Assembly (NCBI GenBank): GCA_031446105.1
Contig: CP132907.1
Location: forward strand, 186,001 to 250,000
Reading direction: 5' to 3'
DNA: 64,000 bases
Origin: Arsenophonus sp031446105
GTDB lineage: Bacteria > Pseudomonadota > Gammaproteobacteria > Enterobacterales > Enterobacteriaceae
Shown: positions 1 to 10,487 of the stretch, piece by piece
How the letters are laid out: each line of letters starts with the position of its first letter
How positions within the stretch are numbered: the first letter of the stretch is position 1
Translations under genes and position numbers: made by a program
The notes under the pieces: generated by a model
The model's database searches: none
Seen by the model: only the letters and a program-made list of their open reading frames with translations
Told to the model about the DNA's origin: nothing

Positions 1-290
1 AAGATGCTATTTATCGTATTGAAGAAATTACAGCAGACATCGAAGTTGATCGTATTTATAATGGAAAAGTTACACGTATTGTTGATTTTGGTGCTTTTGT
101 CGCTATTAGAAGTAATAAAGAAGGTTTGGTGCATATTTCTCAAATATCAGAAAAACGTATTGAAAAAGTAATAGATTGTTTGAAATTAGGACAAGAAGTT
201 GCAGTAAAAGTATTAGAGATTGACCGACAAGGTCGAATTCGTTTAAGTATTAAAGAAGCAATTCGTATGACAAAAAATATTAAAAAATAG
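1..290 (+). CDS. pnp: Polynucleotide phosphorylase, 3' end only (partial)
   Basis: This is the C-terminal end of PNPase, a phosphorolytic 3'-5' exoribonuclease and RNA-degradosome partner. The gene starts before the window; the frame is read from base 3 to the TAG at 288-290. The visible 95 residues begin DAIYRIEEITAD, the end of the KH region, and continue into the S1 RNA-binding domain (GKVTRIVDFGAFVAI, EGLVHISQIS, RQGRIRLSIKEA), closely matching E. coli. The protein stops about seven residues after the S1 domain (MTKNIKK), so the Ala/Pro/Glu-rich tail of the E. coli protein is absent. deaD follows after a spacer where nlpI sits in E. coli. Identification is very secure. Confidence 0.96.
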   Translation, partial: DAIYRIEEITADIEVDRIYNGKVTRIVDFGAFVAIRSNKEGLVHISQISEKRIEKVIDCLKLGQEVAVKVLEIDRQGRIRLSIKEAIRMTKNIKK

Positions 291-783
291 ATATTTTTTA
301 ATGTTCATATTAAAATTTTGATATAATATTTTGATTATTATAGTAATCTTTATATAGTTATTTATAGTATTTTCTTATAAATAAAAATAATTTTAAATTT
401 TTGATTTTTAATAAATCTTAATTAAGTCTCTTATTTATTTTCATATTAATATTTTTATTTTTTTTTATAATATAAATATTTTAATATAAGTTTTATTAAT
501 TTTTTAAAATTATTATTTACTAAATTTATTTATTAAATTGTATTTAAAAAAAATATTTGTACTCATGCAGGTAATTTTATTATTTTAAGTTTAGTAGGAT
601 GTATTTTATAATATAGGCTAATAAAGAAATTAAAAACATTATTTATTTCATTCTTTATCATCAATTGATAAAGGTTTATTTTCATTTAGTATATAATTTT
701 GAACCAGTTCACACTTTAATAAAAATAATAATTTTTTCAAAGAGTTATGTAAACTGGTCACATAATACATGAGGCAATTTTAC
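291..783. other. Spacer at the ancestral nlpI position
   Basis: In E. coli the lipoprotein gene nlpI lies between pnp and deaD. No open frame remains here. One short stretch at about 588-611 reads SLVGC in one frame, which resembles a lipobox, but nothing around it can be aligned. The region just before 784 carries the deaD ribosome-binding site. Otherwise only A/T-rich sequence is seen. Confidence 0.6.
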
Positions 784-2475
784 ATGACTAATCAGTCTGA
801 AATATCTTTTGCTGAATTAGGTCTATCAGCATCAATTCTTTCTGCATTAAATGACCTTGGTTATCAAAAACCATCTCCAATTCAAAAAAAATGTATTCCT
901 TATTTATTGAATGGATATGATTTATTGGGCATGGCGCAAACTGGAAGTGGTAAAACAGCAGCTTTTAGCTTACCATTACTTCATAATATAGATCTTAAAT
1001 TAAAATCTCCTCAAGTGTTAGTATTAGCGCCAACACGTGAATTAGCTATACAAGTAGCAAGAGCTATAGGTGATTTTTCTAAACATATTTATACAGTAAA
1101 TATTGTAGCACTTTATGGTGGTCAACATTATGATACTCAATTTCGTGCATTAAAACGTGGATCTCATATTGTAGTTGGTACACCTGGTCGTTTGTTAGAT
1201 CATTTAAAACGTGGTACTTTAAAATTATCTCATTTGCGTGGTTTAGTTATTGATGAAGCTGATGAAATGTTACGAATGGGTTTTATAGAAGATGTTGAAA
1301 ATATTATGAATCAAATTCCTACCACACATCAAACTGTATTATTTTCTGCTACAATGCCCGAAGCAATTCGTCGTATTACTCGTCGATTTATGAAATCACC
1401 TAAAGAAATTAATATTCAATCTAATATAAAAACACGTCCTGATATTAATCAAAGTTATTGGTTTGTATATGGAATACGTAAAAATGAAGCTTTGATTCGT
1501 TTTTTAGAAGCAGAAGATTTTGATGCTGCAATTATTTTTGTTCGTACCAAGAGTGCTACAATAGAAGTTTCTGAAATACTCGAAAAGAGCGGTTATAACA
1601 GTTCAGCTTTAAATGGTGATATGAATCAAGCTTTACGTGAAAAAACATTAGAACGTTTTAAAAATGGTTGTCTTGATATATTAATTGCTACTGATGTTGC
1701 AGCACGTGGGTTAGATGTAGAACGTATTAGTTTGGTAATAAATTATGATATACCTATGGATGTAGAATCTTATGTTCATAGGATTGGTCGTACTGGTCGA
1801 GCTGGTCGTACTGGTCGAGCTCTTTTATTTGTTGATCACCGAGAACGTCGATTATTACGAAATATTGAACGCAATATTAAACAATCAATTGTAGAAGTTA
1901 AGTTGCCTAGTTCAGTATTTTTAAGTGAACGTAGACAAAATAAATTTTTAGAAAATATTAAAAAACAATTAAAGAGTTGTGATTTAGAAAAATATCGGGC
2001 ATTAATTACTAAATTAGTTTCTAAAAAAGAAATAGATCTTGAAACTTTAGCTTCTGTTTTGTTAAAGATAGCACAAGGTGATAGACCTTTGATATTACCT
2101 CCAGATCCTGTTATTCGTCGTTCACGATTTAGTACTGAATTTAATACTCGTGAATCACGTCGTTTGAATAATAATAATTTTGTTGATCGTAATACAAGAC
2201 GTGAAAGAAGAAGAATTGGTAACATGGAATTATATCGAATTGAAGTTGGGCGCGATGATGGTGTTGAAGTGCGTCATATTGTTGGTGCAATTGCTAATGA
2301 AGCTGATATTAGTAGTCGATATATCGGTAATATTAAATTGTTTGCTTCACATTCAACGATAGAATTACCAAAAGGTATTCCAAATGCATTATTACATCAT
2401 TTAACACGTACTCGTATTTTAAATAAACCAATACAAATGCAATTATTAGGTAAAGTAAAAACTGCTGATGGTTAA
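784..2475 (+). CDS. deaD: DEAD-box ATP-dependent RNA helicase DeaD (CsdA)
   Basis: Cold-shock RNA helicase that unwinds structured RNA during 50S ribosome assembly and mRNA decay. Visible motifs in order: Q-motif region (GYQKPSPIQ), Walker A AQTGSGKT near residue 55, PTRELA, GG, TPGR, DEAD near 157-160, SAT near 188-190, then the second RecA domain with ARGLD and HRIGRTGR, and the DbpA-like RNA-binding domain (RIEVGRDDGVEVRHIVGAI). The start is the ATG at 784, because a GAGG lies 9 bases upstream and the product MTNQSEISF matches the family N-terminus; an in-frame ATG at 769 would add five residues. At about 563 aa it is shorter than E. coli DeaD (629 aa): the Arg/Gly-rich basic tail is missing. 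Confidence 0.96.
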   Translation: MTNQSEISFAELGLSASILSALNDLGYQKPSPIQKKCIPYLLNGYDLLGMAQTGSGKTAAFSLPLLHNIDLKLKSPQVLVLAPTRELAIQVARAIGDFSKHIYTVNIVALYGGQHYDTQFRALKRGSHIVVGTPGRLLDHLKRGTLKLSHLRGLVIDEADEMLRMGFIEDVENIMNQIPTTHQTVLFSATMPEAIRRITRRFMKSPKEINIQSNIKTRPDINQSYWFVYGIRKNEALIRFLEAEDFDAAIIFVRTKSATIEVSEILEKSGYNSSALNGDMNQALREKTLERFKNGCLDILIATDVAARGLDVERISLVINYDIPMDVESYVHRIGRTGRAGRTGRALLFVDHRERRLLRNIERNIKQSIVEVKLPSSVFLSERRQNKFLENIKKQLKSCDLEKYRALITKLVSKKEIDLETLASVLLKIAQGDRPLILPPDPVIRRSRFSTEFNTRESRRLNNNNFVDRNTRRERRRIGNMELYRIEVGRDDGVEVRHIVGAIANEADISSRYIGNIKLFASHSTIELPKGIPNALLHHLTRTRILNKPIQMQLLGKVKTADG

Positions 2476-3114
2476 AAAATAATAAAAAAATAACAAATTT
2501 TAAAATAGTTGATTTTGATACTTTTATTTATAAAATATTTTACTTTATTTTTTAATATTTAATTCATTAATTTTTAAAAATATAATTTAATATTAATTGT
2601 ATTAATTATTTTTTAATGCAAAGTAATTTAAATTTATTATTGAATTTAATAAAAAATATAAAATTATTTTTTTCTTAATAAAAATTTTTATTAAGTAAAG
2701 TAAATATATCTATCATAATAAATGCAAATATTATTTATTTTTCTATTTAAATTATTTTTATGTAAAATTTTTTAAGTTTAATATATTTATATATGATTTT
2801 TTTTATTTCTGATAATTATCAAAATAAGTATTTTTATTTAAATTAAAGTATTTTTTATATTAATTTTTCTGAATTTATATGAATTTTTCTAAAATTGTGA
2901 TTATTGTTTTTTAGATAATATTTTATGATATTTTTAAAAAAATATTTTTTTATTATAGAGTCTTTATGTGGTAAAAATAGATATATATTCTTAATATAAG
3001 AATAATTTTTTTTAGTTATTATCAAAATATTAATATTATATTATTTTTTATATATAAAAATTTTATTTGATTAATATCTGATGAATGATTACTTAATTAT
3101 AAAAAATAAAAATT
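2476..3114. other. A/T-rich spacer at a synteny break
   Basis: About 640 bases between deaD and the end of lptG. Their E. coli counterparts are far apart on the chromosome, so this is probably a rearrangement junction. No coding remnant, RNA gene or clear repeat is seen. Confidence 0.6.
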
Positions 3115-4194
3115 TTATTGACGATATATTAATAATAAAATACTAAATCCCAACAATATTAAACTAGGTAATGTTGCTGAAATTAATGGGGATAAACCAT
3201 AAATCAAACTTAAATTACCAAAACCATTATTTAAAATATAAAAAATAAACCCACATGAAATTCCAATTAATATTCTTCCCCCTATTGTTGTTACTCCACG
3301 TAGTGGACCAAAAATAAATGATAATGCTAAAAAAATCATACAAGTTATAGAAAGTGGTGATATTATTTTTTTCCACATACTTAATTTATATGCTGCAGAT
3401 TCTTGTTGGTTTGCCTTAAGATAATTAATATATTTATATAAATTAATTATGTTTAATGAATCGGGATTAAGAGAAATAATTCCTAATTTTTCTGGATTTA
3501 AATTTGTTTTCCATTTCATTAATAAATAGTGAAAATTTAAAATTTCTTTTTTATTTTTAATTACTGCTTTATTAACTTCTACTAATTCCCATTGACAAAT
3601 ATTATAATTATAGTAACCTGAATTGGCAAAAATAATTTCTTTTAGTTTTTTTTTTGTATCTAGTTGATAAATAGAAATTTCTTTTATTTTATTTTTATTA
3701 ATAATATGTTTAATATAAATAAAATTATTGCCGTCTTTAGCCCATAATCCGCGTTCTGTTATCATTAGCGATTTTCCAATAATTTTTTCAGTTCGATAAT
3801 TACGAGCCCATTGTTCTGCAGAAGGTGCAATCCATTCACTAATAATAATTGTTATGATTATTAATGGAACAGCAATCTTCATTACTGATACCCCAATTTG
3901 TAATCGAGAAAATCCCGCAGCTTGCATAACTATTATTTCACTACGTGAAGCTAGTGTTCCTAATGCAATTAATGTACCTAAAAGTGTTGCCATAGGAAAA
4001 AAGATTTCTATATCTTTTGGAATAGTTAATAAAGTAAAAATTCCTGCATTCAAAATTGTATAAGATCCATTTCCTATTTTTTTAAGTTGTTCAACAAATT
4101 TAATAATTCCTGATAATGAAATTAATATAAAAATTGTAATTAAAATTGATGAAATTATAGTACGTCCGATATATTTTTCTAAAATACTTAACAT
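3115..4194 (-). CDS. lptG: LPS export ABC transporter permease LptG
   Basis: Inner-membrane permease that, with LptF and the LptB ATPase, extracts lipopolysaccharide and pushes it along the Lpt bridge to the outer membrane. The 359-aa product equals the family length. It shows N-terminal membrane helices (LDRYIG-like LEKYIGRTI, SLSGIIKFVEQLKK), the conserved SEIIVMQAAGFS coupling-helix region, GLWAKDGNNFIYI in the periplasmic jellyroll, and the C-terminal helices beginning near LSFIFGPLRGV. It lies two bases after the lptF stop and is surely co-transcribed with it. Its presence means the symbiont still makes an LPS-containing outer membrane. No defect is seen. Confidence 0.96.
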   Translation of the reverse strand: MLSILEKYIGRTIISSILITIFILISLSGIIKFVEQLKKIGNGSYTILNAGIFTLLTIPKDIEIFFPMATLLGTLIALGTLASRSEIIVMQAAGFSRLQIGVSVMKIAVPLIIITIIISEWIAPSAEQWARNYRTEKIIGKSLMITERGLWAKDGNNFIYIKHIINKNKIKEISIYQLDTKKKLKEIIFANSGYYNYNICQWELVEVNKAVIKNKKEILNFHYLLMKWKTNLNPEKLGIISLNPDSLNIINLYKYINYLKANQQESAAYKLSMWKKIISPLSITCMIFLALSFIFGPLRGVTTIGGRILIGISCGFIFYILNNGFGNLSLIYGLSPLISATLPSLILLGFSILLLIYRQ

Positions 4195-4196
4195 TA

Positions 4197-5294
4197 TTAT
4201 GTATTTCCTCTAGAAAATTTTGATCTTATTCGACGTATAGTAGATATGTCCAAAATATTTAATATGACTGCTAATGTTAAAAAAGAAAAATTAACTAACC
4301 ATAGAGAGGTTTTTGGATCTATTTCTCCTTTTTTTGAACTAGCATGTAATGTACTTTGTAATAAAAAAAATAAAAGATAAAGTAACATTGCCGGTAATAT
4401 ACTTAGAATTTTTCCCTGTCTAGGATTAACTTCACTTAATGGAATCACTATTAAATTCATAATAAAAATAGAAAAAACTAAAGTTAAACGCCAATGAAAT
4501 TCAGCTTGTGATTTAATATCTTTAGCATTCCATAATTGTAACATATTTTTTTGTTCAATATTTTTATTTGTATTTTTTTTTTCTTGAGTATCAATAATTG
4601 CTTTATACTTTTCAAAATCAGTTATTTTAAAATCAAGTAGTACAGCTGTTCCTTCATAACGTGTTCCTTTATTAAGTAAAAAAAATATGTTTCCTTTTTC
4701 ATCTTCATTGAAATTTCCACTTTCTGCAATTACTACAGAAGGGCGTTTTTTATTGATTTGTCGTAATTGTGCCATGAAGATATGACTAAATTTTTTTTCT
4801 TTTATATCATTAATGTAAACAACAAGATTTTGATCTTTTGTTGTTTTGAATTGTCCTTCTATCATGTTTGTTAAATTAGGATTTAATTTAGCATTAGATA
4901 TCGTTTTTTCTTGATATCGTACTGACAATGGTAGCATCCAATTTATATTTATTATTGCAATAAAAGTAGTAAATAACGCTAAAATTATAGCAGCGATTAT
5001 TAATATTTTTTTTCCTAAACCGCAAGCATGCATAACAATAATTTCATTATCGAAATATAATTTACTATATGTTATTAACAATCCTAAAAATAAGCTTAAT
5101 GGTAAAATTAATTGAGCCATTTCTGGAATACCTATTACCAGAAGAGGAAAGATTGAATTTAAAGAGATATTACCTTGAACTGCTGAATTTAAGATGCTAA
5201 TTATTTTTTGACTAAAAAAAATAAAAACTAAAATAAAAATTATTGCAAGCTGTCTTTTTAGTGTTTCTTTTACTAAGTATCGGATGATAATCAA
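4197..5294 (-). CDS. lptF: LPS export ABC transporter permease LptF
   Basis: Partner permease of LptG in the LptB2FG LPS extractor. Conserved stretches include the N-terminal helix IIIRYLVKETLK, GIPEMAQLILPLSLFLGLL, the coupling segment EIIVMHACGLGKK, and NPRQGKILSILPAMLLYLLFFL near the C-terminus. I place the start at a TTG at 5294: an AGG lies about 10 bases upstream, the 365-aa product has the family length, and it begins exactly where E. coli LptF begins (IIIRYLV). The frame is open further upstream to a TTG at 5333, giving 13 unsupported residues. The gene contains an A10 run on the coding strand (4573-4582) yet stays in frame. It is divergent from pepA, as in E. coli. Confidence 0.94.
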   Translation of the reverse strand: MIIIRYLVKETLKRQLAIIFILVFIFFSQKIISILNSAVQGNISLNSIFPLLVIGIPEMAQLILPLSLFLGLLITYSKLYFDNEIIVMHACGLGKKILIIAAIILALFTTFIAIININWMLPLSVRYQEKTISNAKLNPNLTNMIEGQFKTTKDQNLVVYINDIKEKKFSHIFMAQLRQINKKRPSVVIAESGNFNEDEKGNIFFLLNKGTRYEGTAVLLDFKITDFEKYKAIIDTQEKKNTNKNIEQKNMLQLWNAKDIKSQAEFHWRLTLVFSIFIMNLIVIPLSEVNPRQGKILSILPAMLLYLLFFLLQSTLHASSKKGEIDPKTSLWLVNFSFLTLAVILNILDISTIRRIRSKFSRGNT

Positions 5295-5565
5295 ATTAAT
5301 TAAACCTGTAAGAACTGTTTTTTCTAAAAACAATTATTTTTTATTGAAATTAATTATAATATGTTTATGATTAATTAAAAAATATTTAAATATATAATTT
5401 TAAATTAACAAATATTTATATATTAAAAATATTCTGAAAAAAATTTTTATTTAATATAATGTTTTTTATTATTTTAACATAAAGAAAATATTTTATTAGT
5501 AAAATTATATTTTTTGTTAAATTTATTGATATCATTAATATTTGTTTTGTGATATTGGAGAAAAT

Positions 5566-7080
5566 ATGGATTTTAATGTAATTAATTTTAGTATGAAAAG
5601 TGATAATACAGTAAAAAATAATTTTGATTGTATTGTTTTAGGTATATTTGAGCCATATCAGTTATCTAAAAAAGCAAATGAATTTAATAATATTAGTGGT
5701 AATTATATTAGTAATTTATTAAAAAGAGAAAAAATAGAAGGAAAAATTGGACAAACATTATTACTGTATCATGTTTCTAATATATCGTATGAACGTGTTT
5801 TGTTAGTTGGGTGTGGAAAAGTAAATAAAATAGATGAATTAGAATATAAAAAAATTATTAAAAAAACTATTTATGCTTTAAATAAAACTGGAACAACAAA
5901 AGCTATCTTTTTTTTAATTGATTTATATATAAAAAATCAGAATACTTATTGGAAAATTAGAAAAGCAGTAGAAATAATAAAAGAAACAATATATACATTT
6001 GATAAATTTAAAAAAAATAAAAATAATTTAAATTTTTTATTAAATGAAATTATTTTTTATATTTCAAAAATTCGTGATTTGAATGATGGAGAACTTGCTA
6101 TTAAACATGGACTTGCTTTATCAAATGGAATAGAATCAACAAAAAATTTAGCTAATATGCCACCAAATATTTGTAATCCAGCTTATTTAACCTCTAAAGC
6201 AAATCAACTAGTCAATACTTCTAAAAATCTTAGTCTGCAAGTTATTGATGAAAAAGAAATGAAAAAATTATCAATGAATGCTTATTTGGCTGTTGGAAAA
6301 GGTGCAAAAAATAAATCATTTATGTCAGTAATAAAATATAAAGGCAGTGAAGATATACAAAAAAAATCTATAGTATTAATTGGTAAAGGATTAACATTCG
6401 ATTCTGGTGGGCTATCAATTAAACCGTCTAATCGTATGGACGAAATGAAATATGATATGGCTGGAGCAGCTACTATTTATGGTTTAATGAGTTTTATTAG
6501 TAAATTGAAATTATCTATTAACGTAATAGGAATTTTAGCTTGTTCTGAAAATATGTTAAGTGGTAAAGCATATAGACCTGGAGATATATTAACTAGTATG
6601 TCAGGTAAAACAATAGAAGTAATTAATACTGATGCTGAGGGAAGATTAGTTTTATGTGATGTATTAACATATGTAGAACGTTTTAATCCTGATGTTGTTA
6701 TTGATATTGCAACTTTAACTGGAGCTTGCGTGGTTGCATTGGGACATCATTATAATGGGTTAATGTCAAATGATGATCTTTTAGCAGATGAATTGTTAAA
6801 TGCAGCCAAACAATCAGGTGATAAAACTTGGCGTTTACCTTTATCATTAGAATTTTTTGAACAGTTAGAATCAAATTTTGCTGATTTAGCTAATGTTGGA
6901 AATAGTGCGGGTAGTGTAATTACTGCAGGTTGTTTTTTAGAGTGTTTTGCTAATAAATATCGATGGGCACATTTAGATATAGCAGGTACAGCTTGGAAAT
7001 CTGGAACAAGAAAAGGAGCTACTGGTCGTCCTTTAACGTTACTTGCTCAATTTTTATTAAATCGTACTTATACTAATTAA
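5566..7080 (+). CDS. pepA: Cytosol (leucyl) aminopeptidase PepA
   Basis: Two-metal M17 aminopeptidase that releases N-terminal residues from peptides; in E. coli it also binds DNA as an accessory factor for XerCD recombination and carAB control. The catalytic half carries the family signatures GKGLTFDSGG, MDEMKYDMAGAA and NTDAEGRLVL, with the metal-binding Lys/Asp/Glu set intact. The start is the ATG at 5566, with GGAG five bases upstream; it gives 504 aa (E. coli 503). The N-terminal domain, which carries the DNA-binding function, is full length but Lys/Asn-rich. holC, normally between pepA and valS, is missing. Confidence 0.96.
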   Translation: MDFNVINFSMKSDNTVKNNFDCIVLGIFEPYQLSKKANEFNNISGNYISNLLKREKIEGKIGQTLLLYHVSNISYERVLLVGCGKVNKIDELEYKKIIKKTIYALNKTGTTKAIFFLIDLYIKNQNTYWKIRKAVEIIKETIYTFDKFKKNKNNLNFLLNEIIFYISKIRDLNDGELAIKHGLALSNGIESTKNLANMPPNICNPAYLTSKANQLVNTSKNLSLQVIDEKEMKKLSMNAYLAVGKGAKNKSFMSVIKYKGSEDIQKKSIVLIGKGLTFDSGGLSIKPSNRMDEMKYDMAGAATIYGLMSFISKLKLSINVIGILACSENMLSGKAYRPGDILTSMSGKTIEVINTDAEGRLVLCDVLTYVERFNPDVVIDIATLTGACVVALGHHYNGLMSNDDLLADELLNAAKQSGDKTWRLPLSLEFFEQLESNFADLANVGNSAGSVITAGCFLECFANKYRWAHLDIAGTAWKSGTRKGATGRPLTLLAQFLLNRTYTN

Positions 7081-7586
7081 TCTGAATAATGTATTAATAT
7101 TATTTAAAATAGATAAAATACATTAAATATTTATTTTAAAAATTATAATTTTAATAATTATTAAAATGCAGTATTTTTTTAGTTAATAAGTAAAAATTAT
7201 AGCTTTGAAATTATAAATCATTTTTTCATATTGTAAAATCAGTTAATAAATATATTTTTATACTTTTTTAAAGATAAAAACAAAATTTCTAAAAAAAATA
7301 ATAAAGATTTTTTTTATAAAAAAAATAGTTAATGATATTTTTTTTATTATATAGTTTTTTTATAAATTAGGAAAAAATTTTTTTTAGTTATTAAGCAAGA
7401 TTAAATACATTAAATTTTTGTTAATTTTTATAGTTTTTTAATATTCTATTTTTATAAAATATTTTGATTTTTTTAAAATCAAGATCTTCTAATAATTACT
7501 TTTAAAACAGTACAAATATAATTTATAAAATTTAAGTTATAATAATAGTAACATTAATAAAAATTCATATAGAATAAAAAAATAAA
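7081..7586. other. Spacer at the ancestral holC position
   Basis: About 500 bases of A/T-rich DNA where E. coli has holC (DNA polymerase III chi subunit). I found no readable remnant. It ends in the untranslated leader of valS, where no strong Shine-Dalgarno sequence is seen. Confidence 0.6.
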
Positions 7587-10487
7587 ATGACAAAAAAATC
7601 AAAAAATATAATTTCACCTAAATTATTGCTTGATAAAATTTATAATCCATCAGAAATTGAGCAATCTATATATGCATTTTGGGAAAATAATGGTTATTTT
7701 AAAACTAAAATTAATGATAAAAAAAATAATTTTTGTATTGTTATACCTCCGCCTAATATTACAGGAAATTTACATATGGGTCATGCTTTTCAGCAGACTA
7801 TTATGGATATTTTGATTCGTTATAATAGGATGAAAGGGAAAAATATATTATGGCAAAGTGGTACAGATCATGCTGGTATTGCTACTCAAATGGTTGTTGA
7901 ACGTAAAATTTTTATCGAAGAAAATAAAACAAAATATGATTATGGAAGAAAAAAATTTATTGAAAAAATTTGGCAATGGAAAGCAAAATATGGAAATAAT
8001 ATTTCTCAACAAATGCGACGTCTTGGAAATTCTATAGATTGGGAACGTGAAAGATTTACTATGGATGCGGGGTTATCTAAAGCTGTTCAGGAGACATTTA
8101 TACGTCTTTATCAAAATAATCTTATATATCGTGGTAAACGTTTAGTAAATTGGGATCCTAAATTACATACAGCAATTTCAGATTTAGAAGTTGAAAATAG
8201 AGAAGTAAATGGTTTTGTATGGTATTTACGTTATCCATTAGCTGATGGAGCAAAAACTGTAGAAGGAAAAACATATGTTATTGTTGCTACTGAAAGACCA
8301 GAAACAATATTAGGTGATACTGGAGTTATTGTTAATCCATTAAATCCAATTTATAATAATTTAATTGGAAAAAAAATTTTATTACCTCTGGTTAATCGTC
8401 GTATTCCTATTATTGGCGATAAAAATATTAATATAAAAAACGGTGAATTTTTAAAAATATCACCAGCACATGATTTTTATGAATATGAAGTGGGACAACG
8501 TCATCAATTACCAATGATTAATATTTTTGATATTAATGCACATATTCGTATAAAAGCAGAAATATTTGATAGTACAGGTAATCATAGCAATGTTTATTCC
8601 ACTTTTATTCCTGTTGCTTATCGTGGAATGGAAAGATTTGTTGCTAGAAAAGCAATTATTAATGAATTAGAAAAATTAGGATTATTATTTTTAATAGAAT
8701 CTAAAAAAGTGAATCTTCCTTATAGTGAACGTGGTAATGTAGTTATTGAGCCAATGTTAACTAATCAATGGTACGTACGCACTAATTCATTAGCAGAAGA
8801 AGCTATTATTGCTGTAAAAGATAAACGTATTAAATTTATACCTAAACAATATGAAAATATGTATTTTTCTTGGATGAAAAATGTTAAAGATTGGTGTATT
8901 TCACGACAATTATGGTGGGGACATAGAATACCAGCTTGGTATGATGACAATAATAAAGTATATGTTGGATATGATGAAAAAATAGTTCGTTTAGAGAATA
9001 ATCTTGCTGATGATGTTATTTTATATCAAGATGAAGATGTATTAGACACTTGGTTTTCATCTGCTCTTTGGAGTTTTTCAACATTAGGTTGGCCAGAAAA
9101 AAGTGATATGTTAAAAATTTTTCATCCAACTGATGTATTAGTGACTGGTTTTGATATTATCTTTTTTTGGATAGCTCGTATGATTATGTTAACCATGTAT
9201 TTTATTAAGGATGAAAATGGTCGAGGGCAAATTCCTTTTAAAATAGTTTATATAACAGGGCTTATACGTGATGAAGAAGGACAAAAAATGTCAAAATCTA
9301 AAGGAAATGTTATTGATCCTTTAGATTTAATTGATGGGATTTCTTTAGATCATTTACTTGTAAAACGTACTGCAAATATGTTACAACCAAAGTTAGCTAA
9401 AAAAATTATTAGTTGTACTAAGAAAGAATATCCTCAAGGAATTAAGGCGCATGGTACAGATGCATTGCGTTTTACATTGGCTTCTTTAGCGTCAACTGGA
9501 AGAGATATTAATTGGAATATAAAACGACTTACTGGATATCGTAATTTTTGCAATAAACTTTGGAATGTTAGTCGTTATGTATTAATTAATACTAAAGGAA
9601 AAGATTATGATAAATATAGTAATGAAAAAATGATCTTTTCTCTTTCTGATCGTTGGATTAGAACAATATTTAATAAAATGATTAAATCATACTGTGAAGC
9701 TTTAGACAATTATCGATTTGATATTGCTGCAAATATTATTTATAAATTTATATGGCATCAATTTTGTGATTGGTATGTAGAATTCTCTAAATTTATTATT
9801 AATTATAGTAATAATGAAGCAATGCGTTTTGCTACACGTTATACATTGCTTGAAATATTAGAAGGTTCATTACGTTTAGCTCATCCTATTATCCCATTTA
9901 TCACAGAGATTATTTGGCAAAAAATTAAATTAATAAAAAATTTTAATACAAATTCTATTATGCTGGAGTCTTTTCCTGTTTTTGAGTCATCAAAAATTGA
10001 TGAAGAAGCATTTTTTAATATTGAATATATAAAAAAAATGATTATATCTATACGTAATATTCGAAAAGAAATGAATATTTCTTCTTGTCAGTTATTAGAA
10101 GTTTTTTTAATTTGTAAAAATAATGATATTAAAAAAATAGTTAAAAAAAATTTGGATTTTATTCAGGGAGTTTTAAAATATACTTCTATGAAGATTGTTG
10201 ATAAAGTAAAAGAAAAATCATTTTTTGTTACTCAATTAATAAATGAAACTGAAATATTAATTTCAATAAATAATAGTGTACTTGATAAAAATCAAGAATT
10301 ATCTCGTTTAGATAAAAAAATAAAAAAATTAACACAAGAAATTTCATTTATTAAATCTAAATTAGCTAATAAAATGTTTCTTAAAAAAGCACCTACAGAT
10401 ATTATTAAAAAAGAGCGTGAAAGATTAGCAATTAATTTAGAAATAAAAAAAGAATTAATGGTTCAAAAAATAAAGTTTGATAAATAA
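7587..10487 (+). CDS. valS: Valyl-tRNA synthetase
   Basis: Class Ia synthetase charging tRNA-Val. The HIGH-type motif is HMGH at residues 63-66 and the KMSKS loop (QKMSKSKGN) lies near residue 570. The anticodon-binding region (RFDIAANIIYKFIWHQFCDWY) and the C-terminal coiled coil (QEISFIKSKLANKMF) are present. At 966 aa it is slightly longer than E. coli ValRS (951) because of an N-terminal extension before YNPSEIEQ. The CP1 editing domain is odd: the TTRPET motif reads TERPET (Glu236, position of E. coli Thr222), and the GTGCVK segment has become GEFLK with one residue lost. Catalytic and zipper regions look normal, so it should aminoacylate; proofreading may be weakened. Confidence 0.97.
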   Translation: MTKKSKNIISPKLLLDKIYNPSEIEQSIYAFWENNGYFKTKINDKKNNFCIVIPPPNITGNLHMGHAFQQTIMDILIRYNRMKGKNILWQSGTDHAGIATQMVVERKIFIEENKTKYDYGRKKFIEKIWQWKAKYGNNISQQMRRLGNSIDWERERFTMDAGLSKAVQETFIRLYQNNLIYRGKRLVNWDPKLHTAISDLEVENREVNGFVWYLRYPLADGAKTVEGKTYVIVATERPETILGDTGVIVNPLNPIYNNLIGKKILLPLVNRRIPIIGDKNINIKNGEFLKISPAHDFYEYEVGQRHQLPMINIFDINAHIRIKAEIFDSTGNHSNVYSTFIPVAYRGMERFVARKAIINELEKLGLLFLIESKKVNLPYSERGNVVIEPMLTNQWYVRTNSLAEEAIIAVKDKRIKFIPKQYENMYFSWMKNVKDWCISRQLWWGHRIPAWYDDNNKVYVGYDEKIVRLENNLADDVILYQDEDVLDTWFSSALWSFSTLGWPEKSDMLKIFHPTDVLVTGFDIIFFWIARMIMLTMYFIKDENGRGQIPFKIVYITGLIRDEEGQKMSKSKGNVIDPLDLIDGISLDHLLVKRTANMLQPKLAKKIISCTKKEYPQGIKAHGTDALRFTLASLASTGRDINWNIKRLTGYRNFCNKLWNVSRYVLINTKGKDYDKYSNEKMIFSLSDRWIRTIFNKMIKSYCEALDNYRFDIAANIIYKFIWHQFCDWYVEFSKFIINYSNNEAMRFATRYTLLEILEGSLRLAHPIIPFITEIIWQKIKLIKNFNTNSIMLESFPVFESSKIDEEAFFNIEYIKKMIISIRNIRKEMNISSCQLLEVFLICKNNDIKKIVKKNLDFIQGVLKYTSMKIVDKVKEKSFFVTQLINETEILISINNSVLDKNQELSRLDKKIKKLTQEISFIKSKLANKMFLKKAPTDIIKKERERLAINLEIKKELMVQKIKFDK

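Noticed and set aside
1836..2225. A 129-codon minus-strand frame inside deaD
   Set aside because: Antisense shadow of a fully conserved helicase gene.
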